64,000 bases of DNA from Seohaeicola saemankumensis (lineage in GTDB: Bacteria; Pseudomonadota; Alphaproteobacteria; Rhodobacterales; Rhodobacteraceae), in the NCBI RefSeq assembly GCF_021021435.1, contig NZ_JAINWI010000015.1, positions 124,001 through 188,000 on the forward strand, given 5' to 3'. How positions within the stretch are numbered: the stretch's first letter is position 1; each line of letters starts with the position of its first letter. The position numbers and the translations under genes are program-made. The notes under the pieces were generated by a model, which was not told the DNA's origin, searched no databases, and saw only the letters and a list, made by a program, of their open reading frames with translations. Shown here piece by piece: positions 46,215 through 54,177 of this stretch.

Positions 46215-46931
46215 ATGGAAAAGCCAGAAATCTATTCAAATCGTGAACCGGTTGCAGATGCCTTCGCAGCACCGAAACGGTGGGCCGGTGTTTTGACAAA
46301 AAGCCAGATTAAGGAACTTCGGGAAAAGCGCGTACCGATTGCTTTTTGTCCGGTCCAGATTGGATGGATCGCCGTGCAACTGGACGAGACAAAGAACCGT
46401 CCAGACTGGCGCGACCCTCATACGCCGCTTTCGTGGCGTGCGGGAAGGCACGAGAACCACTGTCACCTGCGAAAATGGCGCGAAACGGATACGGCGACCT
46501 ACCGCACATTACTGAACGATCCGGCGGTGTGGCAATATATGCCAGAAGCATGGCCCGGCGAGATCACCGAGGATATGGCCCGCGACCTGATCGCCATTTC
46601 TACATCAGCGTCACATCATGAGGTATGGGCCGTTCAACGCGGAGCCGTGTCGGTGGGACAAGTGCGATTGGCGTTCGGTGATCTGGGCGCAAACCGGCAG
46701 GAGGCCGAGATCAGCTATTGGTTAGGGCGTGCCTATTGGGGACAGGGAATTGGCAAAGCAATGATACCTACGACCACAAGACGCGCTTTTGCCGACCATC
46801 AGGCATTGCAGCGCATCACAGCAATCGTGCATCCACGAAACAGCGCTTCGGCGCGGATACTAGAGAATGCTGGCTATAGCTTGCAAGCACTGCGCCCCGA
46901 CAGATGGCAGGTCTTCGAGATCCGCCGCTAG
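46215..46931 (+). CDS. GNAT family N-acetyltransferase with N-terminal extension
   Basis: 238 residues from the ATG at 46215, which has a GGGGGAGG site. The C-terminal ~150 residues are a RimJ/RimL-type acetyltransferase domain: LRKWRETDTATYRTLLNDP, the acetyl-CoA loop around YWGQGIGKAM and HPRNSASARILENAGY. The ~90-residue N-terminal part (LTKSQIKELREKRVPIAF) is not recognised. The substrate may be a protein N-terminus or a small amine. Single gene, convergent with bfr. Confidence 0.78.
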   Translation: MEKPEIYSNREPVADAFAAPKRWAGVLTKSQIKELREKRVPIAFCPVQIGWIAVQLDETKNRPDWRDPHTPLSWRAGRHENHCHLRKWRETDTATYRTLLNDPAVWQYMPEAWPGEITEDMARDLIAISTSASHHEVWAVQRGAVSVGQVRLAFGDLGANRQEAEISYWLGRAYWGQGIGKAMIPTTTRRAFADHQALQRITAIVHPRNSASARILENAGYSLQALRPDRWQVFEIRR

Positions 46932-46966
46932 ATCCCAGACTACTCTTTACATCGCAATATGCTAAC

Positions 46967-46989
46967 GTCCCGGCACTGTGCGCCGGGAC
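46967..46989. terminator. Hairpin between convergent GNAT and bfr genes
   Basis: GTCCCGGC-N7-GCCGGGAC, a perfect 8-base stem, without a clear T-run on either strand. It is probably a 3'-end structure serving one or both convergent genes. Confidence 0.45.
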
Positions 46990-47006
46990 AGAACGCGGCC
47001 AAAACC

Positions 47007-47492
47007 TTATTCTGCCTCGTCCATTTTCGACGCGTTGAGTTGCATGTATTTTTCGGCACCCATCTTGTCGAACAGATCAAGTTGCGTTTCCAGAAAGTCG
47101 ATGTGCCCTTCCTCGTCCGCAAGCAATTCCTCGAACAGCTTCATCGTGACGAAATCGCCAGCCCCGTTGCAATACTCGCGCGCCTCACGATAGAGGGCGC
47201 GCGCCTCCTGCTCGGCGGCCATGTCGCATTCAAGTGTTTCGCGCGGGGTCTGGCCAATCCGCAACGGGTCAAGCTTTTGCAGGTTGGGATGTCCCTCCAG
47301 AAAGATAACACGTGCGATCAGCTTGTCGGCATGGTGCATCTCTTCGATGCTTTCCTCGCGGCTTTTCTTGGCCATATGACCAAGACCCCAATCTTCCTGC
47401 AGGCGATAATGGAGCCAATACTGACTGACTGCTGTCAGTTCAGACCGGATTGCCCGATTGAGGTAGTCGATGACTTTCGCGTCGCCCTTCAT
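47007..47492 (-). CDS. bfr: Bacterioferritin
   Basis: 161 residues forming the four-helix ferritin fold that stores iron as a mineral in a 24-mer. The haem-ligand Met52 is present, and all ferroxidase ligands line up: Glu18, Glu51, His54, Glu94, Glu127 and His130. It is the last gene of the minus-strand iron/haem operon, five bases after bfd. Stored iron is released by electron transfer from the Bfd ferredoxin encoded next door. Confidence 0.96.
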   Translation of the reverse strand: MKGDAKVIDYLNRAIRSELTAVSQYWLHYRLQEDWGLGHMAKKSREESIEEMHHADKLIARVIFLEGHPNLQKLDPLRIGQTPRETLECDMAAEQEARALYREAREYCNGAGDFVTMKLFEELLADEEGHIDFLETQLDLFDKMGAEKYMQLNASKMDEAE

Positions 47493-47497
47493 GGTCT

Positions 47498-47746
47498 TTA
47501 TCCTGTCTTGGTCCGTTCCTTCGAGCCGGATCGAAGATTGCGGAGGTGCATGGGAACTTGAAGATTATCATTCTGACGCATGGTGGAAAGGAAAAGGGGC
47601 ATGCAAGAGCCACAATCCGCCGCTTTGCCCAGCTCATGATAAATTTTTCCGGGCGTGATCAGTGTCTCGGGGTCCGAGGCGCGCATCCAGTCGATCGCGG
47701 CGTTGATGTCGTTCTCGCTGATGGATTGGCAATGGCAGACGATCAT
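47498..47746 (-). CDS. bfd: Bacterioferritin-associated ferredoxin (Bfd-like [2Fe-2S] protein)
   Basis: 82 residues with a BFD-type [2Fe-2S] site: Cys4 and Cys6 (IVCHCQ), Cys45 and Cys48 (DCGSC). Bfd reduces the bacterioferritin haem to mobilise stored iron. The central gap between the Cys pairs is a few residues longer than in Escherichia coli Bfd, and a ~34-residue polar tail follows. It sits between the Cys/His-rich unknown gene and bfr, which strongly supports the assignment. Confidence 0.93.
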   Translation of the reverse strand: MIVCHCQSISENDINAAIDWMRASDPETLITPGKIYHELGKAADCGSCMPLFLSTMRQNDNLQVPMHLRNLRSGSKERTKTG

Positions 47747-47756
47747 GGCGTGGGCC

Positions 47757-48260
47757 TCAGTGAAAGGTCGTTCCGGCTGCAGGCGCAGCAGGTGTGTCGG
47801 TGCGGGATGCCGCGGACACTGCTCGCAAAGTCATCCTGTGCAGGGCAAGGCCTGCGTCCTGCGCCAATGCGGCCAGAACGGGCGCAAAGTCGGCCCTGAC
47901 CAGCAGCAGGGCCATCATCAACGCCTCCTCGCTCGCGCCTTCGGCAGCACTGGCCAGCAGATGCGCGAAACAGGCCTCGTCCCCTCCCAGACAGGCACAG
48001 GTCTGGGAATGCGGGCACAAGGGGCGGCGGCCATGGATCTGGCACAGCGATGCCATCTGCAGAAATCCGCGTGCTGCGGCCTGACCGGCAGACAGGCCCA
48101 GAAGGGGCACGAAATCGCGCTCCAGCAAGTCCAGCGCATCAGGATTGGTCCAAGACAGACGCATATAGAGAACGGCGCCCGCCTCGACCGGACCCAGATC
48201 CATCAGGCGACCGACAGAAGCCGCGCCGCGCAGTACGCGGATAGGGGTCATATCGCTCAT
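47757..48260 (-). CDS. Cys/His-rich protein of unknown function in iron/haem operon
   Basis: 167 residues from the ATG overlapping the hemP stop (ATGA). Not recognised. The centre carries a dense set of possible metal or haem ligands: Cys73, His76, Cys82, His84, Cys88, Cys90, Cys97 and His100. The rest is alanine- and leucine-rich helix, without signal peptide or membrane span. Tight coupling to hemP and proximity to bfd and bfr suggest a part in haem or iron handling, possibly sensing or delivery. A longer upstream frame is ruled out because it runs through hemP. Confidence 0.72.
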   Translation of the reverse strand: MSDMTPIRVLRGAASVGRLMDLGPVEAGAVLYMRLSWTNPDALDLLERDFVPLLGLSAGQAAARGFLQMASLCQIHGRRPLCPHSQTCACLGGDEACFAHLLASAAEGASEEALMMALLLVRADFAPVLAALAQDAGLALHRMTLRAVSAASRTDTPAAPAAGTTFH

Positions 48261-48433
48261 TTGGTCAGGATCAATTTGCCAGCGCGGGTGATCCGCAGAG
48301 TATAGACCTGCCCGTCCAGCTCGATCTGCGCCTGCGTACCGCCTTCGGTTAGATCGCGGGCGATGTGGCTGGGCAAGGGCTGCGGTTGGGAGCGTTGCGA
48401 GATCATTGCAGACTGGTTTCGCAAAACGATCAT
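48257..48433 (-). CDS. hemP: Hemin uptake protein HemP
   Basis: 58 residues, start at 48433 with a GGGAGG site, stop overlapping the next gene by 4 bases. The C-terminal half matches HemP: IELDGQVYTLRITRAGKLILTK, with the near-invariant KLILTK end. HemP/HmuP is a small protein needed for haem uptake gene expression in several alpha- and betaproteobacteria. It overlaps the preceding 60-residue gene by 4 bases. No haem receptor or ABC transporter gene is adjacent. Confidence 0.88.
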   Translation of the reverse strand: MIVLRNQSAMISQRSQPQPLPSHIARDLTEGGTQAQIELDGQVYTLRITRAGKLILTK

Positions 48434-48612
48434 GGCCGCGCCTCCCGACCATTGCGAGTCTCGATCCGGTCAAGCCAAGCTTCGACATTGCAGGCCTCGG
48501 GCAGAGAGAACCCGTGCAGCACATCAAGCGCGAGAGCGCGCGCCGGACAGCTTGGTTGCACAGGAAGGTCAGTTCTATCGTTCACGGAACGGGGTCTATT
48601 CTGTGGTGACAT
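48430..48612 (-). CDS. Small protein of unknown function, first gene of iron/haem operon
   Basis: 60 residues, from the ATG at 48612 with an AAAGGA site; the stop overlaps the hemP start by 4 bases (ATGA). No domain recognised. The N-terminus is polar (MSPQNRPRSVNDRTDLPVQP), and the C-terminal half could form a helix (ALDVLHGFSLPEACNVEAWL) with two Cys in the protein. The coupling to hemP and the good ribosome site argue for a real gene, perhaps a leader or regulator of the operon. Confidence 0.5.
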   Translation of the reverse strand: MSPQNRPRSVNDRTDLPVQPSCPARALALDVLHGFSLPEACNVEAWLDRIETRNGREARP

Positions 48613-48690
48613 GGCGGAAGTCCTTTCATCTTTCGATTCGGGCTTCCCCTGATTGGAACGGGGGTGGCTGGAACTTCCGCTATTTCTGAC

Positions 48691-48723
48691 AAAAAAGCTC
48701 GGACACGTCAATCCGAGTTTTTC
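48691..48723. terminator. Bidirectional intrinsic terminator after the gentisate operon
   Basis: Stem CTCGGA / TCCGAG with an 8-base loop (48698-48703, 48712-48717), with T-runs on both strands (TTTTTC and CTTTTTTG). It follows the 3-hydroxybenzoate hydroxylase stop and precedes the iron/haem operon on the same strand. Confidence 0.75.
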
Positions 48724-48739
48724 TGTCAGGTAATATTCC

Positions 48740-49963
48740 TTACGTTGCGACCATGCCAGCGCGCCGTGTTTCTGCCGAAACTGCCCCTTCCAACCCGCTG
48801 GAGCCATAAAGCCAGTCGATTGTATTGTACCAGTCTTCCGGTGTTTTGGCGCGCATCACCGCGTTGCGCAAATCGGCATGCGCCCCTGCCGGGTGATAGA
48901 CATGCTGTCCGATCTCGCGGGATTGTAACTGCACACGCGCCGTTCGCAGGCGGCGCATGGACTGATAGCGCTGCATGGCCGCCTCGATTTCGGCATGCCC
49001 GTCCAGACAGGCGGAGAGGGCCACCGCATCCTCCATCGCCATACAGGCACCCTGGGCAAAATATTGCAGCATCGGATGTGCGGCGTCGCCCAAAAGGGCC
49101 ACCCGCCCATCTACCCAGTTGTTCACCGGATCACGATCGCAGAGCACCCACAGCTTCCAGTCGCTGCCACGATCAATGATCCGGCGGGCCTGTTCGTGCA
49201 CATGTTCGAACCCGCGCCGCACTTCCTCATGGCTGACGGGTTTTCCCGCGACAGGTTCTGCAGCATCGTTGTGATAGGTCACAACAAGATTGAAAACCTT
49301 CCAACCGGACAAGGGATAATGCACGATATGGCACTTCGGTCCGGCCCAGAGGGTGGCTGCATTCCAGCGCAGATCCTCGGGCATGTCTTGTGTCGGGATG
49401 ACCGACCGGTAGGTCGTGTGCCCCGACACACGCGGCGGGCCATCATTGACCACGCGTTTGCGGATATTCGACCAAAGCCCATCCGCGCCTATCAGTGCCG
49501 CACCTGTGATCCGCTCGCCATCCCCAAGGCTCGCTGTGACGCTGCTTGCGTCCTGAACGTAATCCACAACTTCGGCGCTCGTCCTTAGCTCGATCAGATC
49601 ATGCGCCATACAGGATTTAAGGAAAACGCCGTGCAGATCGCCGCGATGCACAACGGCATAGGGGTTGCGAAAACGCGTGCGAAACGCGTCGTCCAGCGGG
49701 ATGCGGATGATTTCATCGCCGCTGATCGCGTCCATCAGGCGCAGACTGTCGATATAAACGGCCATCGCGCGGGCCGCATCGCCGACGCCCAGATAATCAA
49801 AGGCATGGAAGGCGTTGGGACCAAGCTGGATGCCTGCCCCGATCTCGCCCAGCCTTGACGCTTTTTCCAGCACAACACAGCGCCGGCCCATCCGTGCCAG
49901 CCCCATCGCGGTCGCCAGCCCGCCAATGCCGCCTCCGGCGATCAGGACCGGCTGCGCGGTCAT
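48740..49963 (-). CDS. 3-hydroxybenzoate 6-hydroxylase (FAD-dependent monooxygenase)
   Basis: 407 residues, single-component flavin aromatic hydroxylase. The FAD-binding GGGIGGLATAMGLARMG is at the N-terminus, a GADGLWSNIRK motif follows, and GDAAHPMLQYFAQGACMAME is the conserved GD motif. It would convert 3-hydroxybenzoate to gentisate with NADH and oxygen. Salicylate hydroxylase-like enzymes look similar, but the gentisate dioxygenase and hydrolase upstream in the same operon fix the pathway. It overlaps the FAH-family gene by 4 bases. Confidence 0.87.
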   Translation of the reverse strand: MTAQPVLIAGGGIGGLATAMGLARMGRRCVVLEKASRLGEIGAGIQLGPNAFHAFDYLGVGDAARAMAVYIDSLRLMDAISGDEIIRIPLDDAFRTRFRNPYAVVHRGDLHGVFLKSCMAHDLIELRTSAEVVDYVQDASSVTASLGDGERITGAALIGADGLWSNIRKRVVNDGPPRVSGHTTYRSVIPTQDMPEDLRWNAATLWAGPKCHIVHYPLSGWKVFNLVVTYHNDAAEPVAGKPVSHEEVRRGFEHVHEQARRIIDRGSDWKLWVLCDRDPVNNWVDGRVALLGDAAHPMLQYFAQGACMAMEDAVALSACLDGHAEIEAAMQRYQSMRRLRTARVQLQSREIGQHVYHPAGAHADLRNAVMRAKTPEDWYNTIDWLYGSSGLEGAVSAETRRAGMVAT

Positions 49964-50655
49964 ACAGCAGACCCGATGGTCAGACTGATCGGCTCAAGTC
50001 CGTCGACCCCGCCGGTGATGATATCTCCGGGCAGTACCGCGCCAACCCCTGCGGGTGTGCCAGTCATGATCAGATCGCCAGGTTGCAGGTGGTAGAATCC
50101 CGACAGATGGCTGATGATTTCCGGCACGGACCAGACAAGTTCGGCCAGTGTCGCGTCCTGACGGGTCTGGCCGTTCACCTCCAGATGGATGCGCTGCTCA
50201 CCGATTTGACCAAAGCTTGCCGCTTTGGTGATGGGGGCGAACACGGCAGAACTTTCGACATCCTTGCCCAGATCCCAAGGGCGCTGCTTGGCGCGCTCGG
50301 ACAATTGCAGATCGCGTCGTGTCATATCCAGCGCACAGCAATAACCATAGACCGCTGACAAGGCCTCGGACACGGGCACCTGATGTACCGGCGCGCCGAT
50401 TGCTACGGCCAGTTCCATTTCATGGTGGTAGTTATCCGTGCCAGACGGATAAGCTGCGCGAGCGCCACTCAGGATTGCCGAGGCGGCAGACTTGGTGAAG
50501 TAGAACGGCTTTTCGCGGTCTACCTCGATCCCCATTTCGGCGGCGTGGGCAGCATAGTTGCGCCCGACACAAAAGATGCGGCGGATCGGATAGGTGCCGG
50601 CTTCGCCCAGAACCGGGATAGACGGAATCGGGGGTAGATTGAACAGATGGCTCAT
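49960..50655 (-). CDS. Fumarylacetoacetate hydrolase-family protein (fumarylpyruvate or maleylpyruvate hydrolase)
   Basis: 231 residues of the FAH fold. FCVGRNYAAHAAEMG, the metal ligand region HHEMELAVAIG and the later DLIMTGTPAGVG are family hallmarks. It would cleave the ring-fission product of gentisate to pyruvate plus fumarate or maleate. No glutathione-dependent maleylpyruvate isomerase gene lies nearby, so direct hydrolysis of maleylpyruvate to maleate is a real option. It overlaps both neighbours by 4 bases. Confidence 0.85.
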   Translation of the reverse strand: MSHLFNLPPIPSIPVLGEAGTYPIRRIFCVGRNYAAHAAEMGIEVDREKPFYFTKSAASAILSGARAAYPSGTDNYHHEMELAVAIGAPVHQVPVSEALSAVYGYCCALDMTRRDLQLSERAKQRPWDLGKDVESSAVFAPITKAASFGQIGEQRIHLEVNGQTRQDATLAELVWSVPEIISHLSGFYHLQPGDLIMTGTPAGVGAVLPGDIITGGVDGLEPISLTIGSAV

Positions 50656-51686
50656 CGGCTGCGCTCCTCGTAAAAGCCCAGCTTTTCCTGCAATGGGCGG
50701 TCATGGACGCGGATCAGGAAGCTGTCTTCCTCCGCAATGTGGTCTATAGGCGCGAATGTCGGCGCCGAGAACGTATCCTTCTCCCCCCATTGCACGGTCT
50801 GTCCGTCAATGGTGCTTGCCCCCTTGCCACGGATCACGTGAAAAACCGCCGCGGATGAGGTTAAAGGCGGACTGATCTTTTCGCCCTTGGCAAGCATCAT
50901 TGCAGTGAAGCCCATCGTCGGCAGAACCGAAGTTCCGGTTTCGGGGTTCACAAAATCCAATTCGGCAGGGGACTGTCCGCCATAGGCCGCCATCTGGCGC
51001 AAGGCGGCTTCGGTCCGCGCCCAAGGATAGCGCATCATCGGATAGCGCCGCGTCTGCGCGCCTAGTTTGCGGGTCGGCGCCAGACCCGAGGACAGATATT
51101 CCACCTGACTGGCATCGGGGCGGTTACGCTGCGCCTGCAACGGCGCTTCGATCGCGTAGGAACCTTCCAGATAGACGAATAGCGGCAGATCCAACGCGTC
51201 CAGCCAGATTACCGGCTCTGTCCCGTCATGGCCGTGATCATGCCAGTCACCGCCGGGCGTCAGGACAAGATCGCCTTCCTCCATCGGAAGTTTCTCGCCA
51301 TCCACCACAGTATAGCCACCCTTGCCCTCGACAATGATGCGCGCGGCGGAAGGGGTGTGTTTATGGGCGGGCGCGGTCTCGCCGGGAAGCAGAAGTTGCA
51401 TGCCGACATAGATTGCAGGCGTCGCCATCATCGCCCCTGCCCCACGTCCCGGATCGGATAGAACCAGAACACGACGCTCGGCCTTTTCCACCGGTGTCAG
51501 TTCGCCCGCGCGCATCAAGAGCGGGCGCAATGCCCGGTATTCCCAAAAACCCGGCTTGCTGACAGGTTGGGGCGCGCCATGCGGAAGGACATTTCGCATC
51601 ATTGGCCAAAGGGGTGCCACCCCCGCCTGTGCCATCGCATCACGATAGTCCTGTGGCAGATCCTCCAGCGTTCCCAATTGGGTCAT
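50652..51686 (-). CDS. Gentisate 1,2-dioxygenase
   Basis: 344 residues from the ATG at 51686, which has a GGGAGG site; an ATG seven codons upstream is possible. Bicupin Fe(II) dioxygenase opening gentisate to maleylpyruvate. The first cupin contains the iron-binding HKHTPSAARIIVEG and later HDHGHDG; the second cupin is near AAVFHVIRGKG. It is the first gene of the operon under a promoter with a MarR-type operator. Confidence 0.92.
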   Translation of the reverse strand: MTQLGTLEDLPQDYRDAMAQAGVAPLWPMMRNVLPHGAPQPVSKPGFWEYRALRPLLMRAGELTPVEKAERRVLVLSDPGRGAGAMMATPAIYVGMQLLLPGETAPAHKHTPSAARIIVEGKGGYTVVDGEKLPMEEGDLVLTPGGDWHDHGHDGTEPVIWLDALDLPLFVYLEGSYAIEAPLQAQRNRPDASQVEYLSSGLAPTRKLGAQTRRYPMMRYPWARTEAALRQMAAYGGQSPAELDFVNPETGTSVLPTMGFTAMMLAKGEKISPPLTSSAAVFHVIRGKGASTIDGQTVQWGEKDTFSAPTFAPIDHIAEEDSFLIRVHDRPLQEKLGFYEERSR

Positions 51687-51717
51687 GTCATCCTCCCAGA
51701 TTTCCATATTTTAAGGT

Positions 51718-51746
51718 AGTATGCTTACTATTAGTATACTTGTCAA
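51718..51746 (-). promoter_or_regulatory. Gentisate operon promoter with MarR-type operator
   Basis: On the minus strand, TTGACA (51746-51741), a 17-base spacer and CATACT (51723-51718). The spacer and -10 are covered by an imperfect 23-base palindrome (51718-51740, 8 of 11 pairs matching, half site AGTATRCT). A regulator bound there would block RNA polymerase. The MarR gene is divergent, 63 bases away. Confidence 0.75.
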
Positions 51747-51802
51747 CTCACCCTGCGGGCCGCTATCCTGCGCTTCAGCGTCAGGACAGGGTAACGGCAC
51801 GA

Positions 51803-52270
51803 ATGGAGCAACTACATGATATGGCTGGGCATCTGATCCGGCGACTGCACCAGATTTCGGTTTCGGTGTTTTCCGAGCAAATGAAACTGGCGGGAATCGA
51901 CTTGACGCCTGTGCAATTCGCTGCCCTGTCGACGATCGACGCGCATCCCGACATAGATCAGGCGACCTTGGCGGGATTGATTGCCTATGACCGCGTCACG
52001 ATTGGCGGTGTTGTCGACAGGCTTGAGGCCAAGGGCCTTGTCACGCGCCGGGTCAGCCAACAGGACCGGCGCGCGCGATCCGTGCGGCTGACAGATCGCG
52101 GCGCGCAGGTCCTCGCCAGTTCCCGTCCTCTGGTGATGGCGTTTCAGGACGATATACTGACCGGATTGACCGCGGATGAACGAGCCCAGTTGATGGCTCT
52201 TATCCGCAAGACCACGGAAGCAGGGAACGCGCAAAGCCGCGCGCCCTTGCAACACCCCAAGACAGGGTAG
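51803..52270 (+). CDS. MarR family transcriptional regulator
   Basis: 155 residues from the ATG at 51803; the long frame upstream is non-coding. Winged helix-turn-helix with ATLAGLIAYDRVTIGGVVDR (recognition helices) and the wing VSQQDRRARSVRLTDRG typical of MarR/HpaR/NagR. It is divergent from the gentisate operon, with a palindromic operator between them, so it most likely represses that operon and is released by an aromatic acid or CoA ester. Convergent with the dctM-type gene. Confidence 0.88.
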   Translation: MEQLHDMAGHLIRRLHQISVSVFSEQMKLAGIDLTPVQFAALSTIDAHPDIDQATLAGLIAYDRVTIGGVVDRLEAKGLVTRRVSQQDRRARSVRLTDRGAQVLASSRPLVMAFQDDILTGLTADERAQLMALIRKTTEAGNAQSRAPLQHPKTG

Positions 52271-52276
52271 GCCCGC

Positions 52277-53581
52277 CTAGCCCGGCAACCATAAGGCGAT
52301 GGGCGGGAACAGGATCAACAGCGCCACGACAAGCAGCGAGCAGACGATGAACGGGATCGCCGACATATAGATGTCGCGCATGGTCGTGTCGGGTGGGGCG
52401 ACACCTTTCATCACGAATAGCAGAAGGCCGAATGGCGGCGTGGTAAAGCTGATCTCGAGCGCCAGAAGCATGATCAGGCCGAACCAGACCGGATCGAAAC
52501 CAAGGCTTGCGGCCAATGGAAAGAAGATCGGCACTGTCAGCAGCATCATACTGATTTGTTCCATAAACATGCCCAAAAGCAGCAGCACGGCAAACATCAC
52601 CAGCAGCATCGCAACCGGATCAAGCTCGAATCCGGTGGCCCAACGGATCAGACCGCTTGAGGCACCGGAGAAGGCCAGAAGCTGGCTGAACGTGGCCGAT
52701 CCGAAGACGATCAGATAGGCCATCAGGGTCACCCGAAGCGCGCCTGTGATGGATTTACGGATCGCTTCCCAAGTCAGGCAGCGAAACGCGACAGCAAGGA
52801 TCAGCACGCCCAGCGCCCCGAAGGCCGCCGCCTCGGAGGGGGTCACGATGCCGCCCACCATCATGAAGACGATGATGACCATGACACCCACCATCGGCAC
52901 GACATCACGCAGGAACAGCATGATCTTCTCGCCCGTCGTCATCGGCTCCACGTCATAGGCAGGGGCCGCATCCGGATCGAGTTTTGTCTGCAAAAAGATT
53001 GTGAAGATATAGAAGCTGGCCAGAAGCAATCCCGGAATAATACCCGCGATCAGCAACTTGCCCACGTCGATCCGCGCCAGTGTCGCCAGCAGCACCGCCA
53101 GCGCCGAGGGCGGGATGATGATGGCCAGACCACCGGTGCCAAGGATAGGCCCGATAGACATGTGCTTTTTGTAGCCGCGCCGGTTCATCTCAGGCACCAT
53201 GAGAGAGCCCATCAGCGCGGTCGATCCCATGGACGAGCCCGACAGCGTGGAAAACGCCGTGCCACCCAGAACAGTAACATAGGACAGACGCCCCGGCAGA
53301 CGGCCTAGTAGCTTGTCGATGGCATTGAACATGCGCCCGCCAAGGCCTGTGTGAAAGAAAATCTCGCCCATCAGCAGGAACAGCGGGATCGGCACCAGCG
53401 CAAAGCTTGTCAGCGATCCAAGACCGTTGTTCAGCAGCGCCGATATCCCTCGCTCGCCCCCCATAAAAACCCAGGCACCGATAATATTGGCGGCCAGAAA
53501 GGCCAGCGCCACGGGCATGCCAATAGCCATCAGCGCAAGGATCGCACCCAATAGCAGGCCGAGTGATTCATACCATTCCAT
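52277..53581 (-). CDS. dctM: TRAP transporter large permease subunit (DctM family)
   Basis: 434 residues with about 12 membrane segments. Family features are LNNGLGSLTSFALVPIPLFLLMGEI, FSTLSGSSMGSTALMGSLMVPEM and the C-terminal EISFTTPPFGLLLFVMKGV. It forms the transport channel of a sodium-driven TRAP importer with the DctQ subunit, whose stop overlaps its start by one base. It is the last gene of the dctP-dctQ-dctM run. Confidence 0.93.
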   Translation of the reverse strand: MEWYESLGLLLGAILALMAIGMPVALAFLAANIIGAWVFMGGERGISALLNNGLGSLTSFALVPIPLFLLMGEIFFHTGLGGRMFNAIDKLLGRLPGRLSYVTVLGGTAFSTLSGSSMGSTALMGSLMVPEMNRRGYKKHMSIGPILGTGGLAIIIPPSALAVLLATLARIDVGKLLIAGIIPGLLLASFYIFTIFLQTKLDPDAAPAYDVEPMTTGEKIMLFLRDVVPMVGVMVIIVFMMVGGIVTPSEAAAFGALGVLILAVAFRCLTWEAIRKSITGALRVTLMAYLIVFGSATFSQLLAFSGASSGLIRWATGFELDPVAMLLVMFAVLLLLGMFMEQISMMLLTVPIFFPLAASLGFDPVWFGLIMLLALEISFTTPPFGLLLFVMKGVAPPDTTMRDIYMSAIPFIVCSLLVVALLILFPPIALWLPG

Positions 53582-54087
53582 TATTCGTGTATCCCCGCTT
53601 CACCGGAATGCATCAGCTCTTCGCCAAAGACAAAGCGCGAGAATTCGATCGCCATCATGCCGAAACAGATCGGGAAAGAGATGGTAAGTATCCAGCGCGG
53701 AAAGTAATAGGCGCGCACGTCATAGTCATTTCGCGCAATATTGGTTGTCACCAGATCATAGCCTTTCCATGCAAGGATCAGGCTGACAATGACGCAGGCC
53801 AGCGCCACACCGCGACTGACAAGGCGGCGAATGGGCGCGGGCAGAGCGGCCGTCACAAGTTCGATATGCACATGGCCCTTTTCGCGCACCAGCCAAGGCG
53901 CGCCCAGCATGGTGATGTAGAGCATCGCATATTCGGTCGAGGTAAAAAGCCAAGCCCAAGGTTGCATGCCAAGGTTCCGCAGGCCCACTGACAGGATGAC
54001 CGCGATCATCACCCAGACCAGCATGGCACCCGCAAGGACGGCCATTCCATAGAGAAGCAGGGTATAGGATCGGGACAATATCTGCAT
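53581..54087 (-). CDS. dctQ: TRAP transporter small permease subunit (DctQ family)
   Basis: 168 residues from the ATG at 54087; a TTG five codons upstream is less likely. Four membrane segments, with W-rich loops (LGMQPWAWLFTSTEYAMLY) and the PWLVREKGHVHIELV stretch typical of DctQ. It holds the large subunit and receives the binding protein. Two strong hairpins separate it from dctP, which probably lowers its expression relative to the binding protein. Confidence 0.88.
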   Translation of the reverse strand: MQILSRSYTLLLYGMAVLAGAMLVWVMIAVILSVGLRNLGMQPWAWLFTSTEYAMLYITMLGAPWLVREKGHVHIELVTAALPAPIRRLVSRGVALACVIVSLILAWKGYDLVTTNIARNDYDVRAYYFPRWILTISFPICFGMMAIEFSRFVFGEELMHSGEAGIHE

Positions 54088-54105
54088 GAGTGCCTCGGGC
54101 AAATG

Positions 54106-54134
54106 GGAACGGGCGACAGTGATGCGCCCGTTCC
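54106..54134 (-). terminator. Intercistronic hairpin 2 between dctP and dctQ
   Basis: GGAACGGGCG / CGCCCGTTCC, a perfect 10-base stem with a 9-base loop. There is no T-run in the minus direction, so it is likely an mRNA-stabilising or attenuating structure rather than a full terminator. Confidence 0.55.
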
Positions 54135-54144
54135 GAAAAAGACT

Positions 54145-54170
54145 GGCGCGGCCCCGCAGGGGAACGCGCC
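54145..54170 (-). terminator. Intercistronic hairpin 1 between dctP and dctQ
   Basis: GGCGCG(g)CCCC-gca-GGGG(aa)CGCGCC, a 10-pair stem with a small internal loop, directly after the dctP stop. With the next hairpin it forms a tandem structure that would protect the dctP message. Confidence 0.55.
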
Positions 54171-54177
54171 GCCGGAC

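Noticed and set aside
48613-48739. Fur/Irr/RirA iron box before the iron/haem operon
   Set aside because: I looked for palindromic iron-response motifs in the leader and found none convincing, only a terminator hairpin and a poor TTGACG-type promoter.
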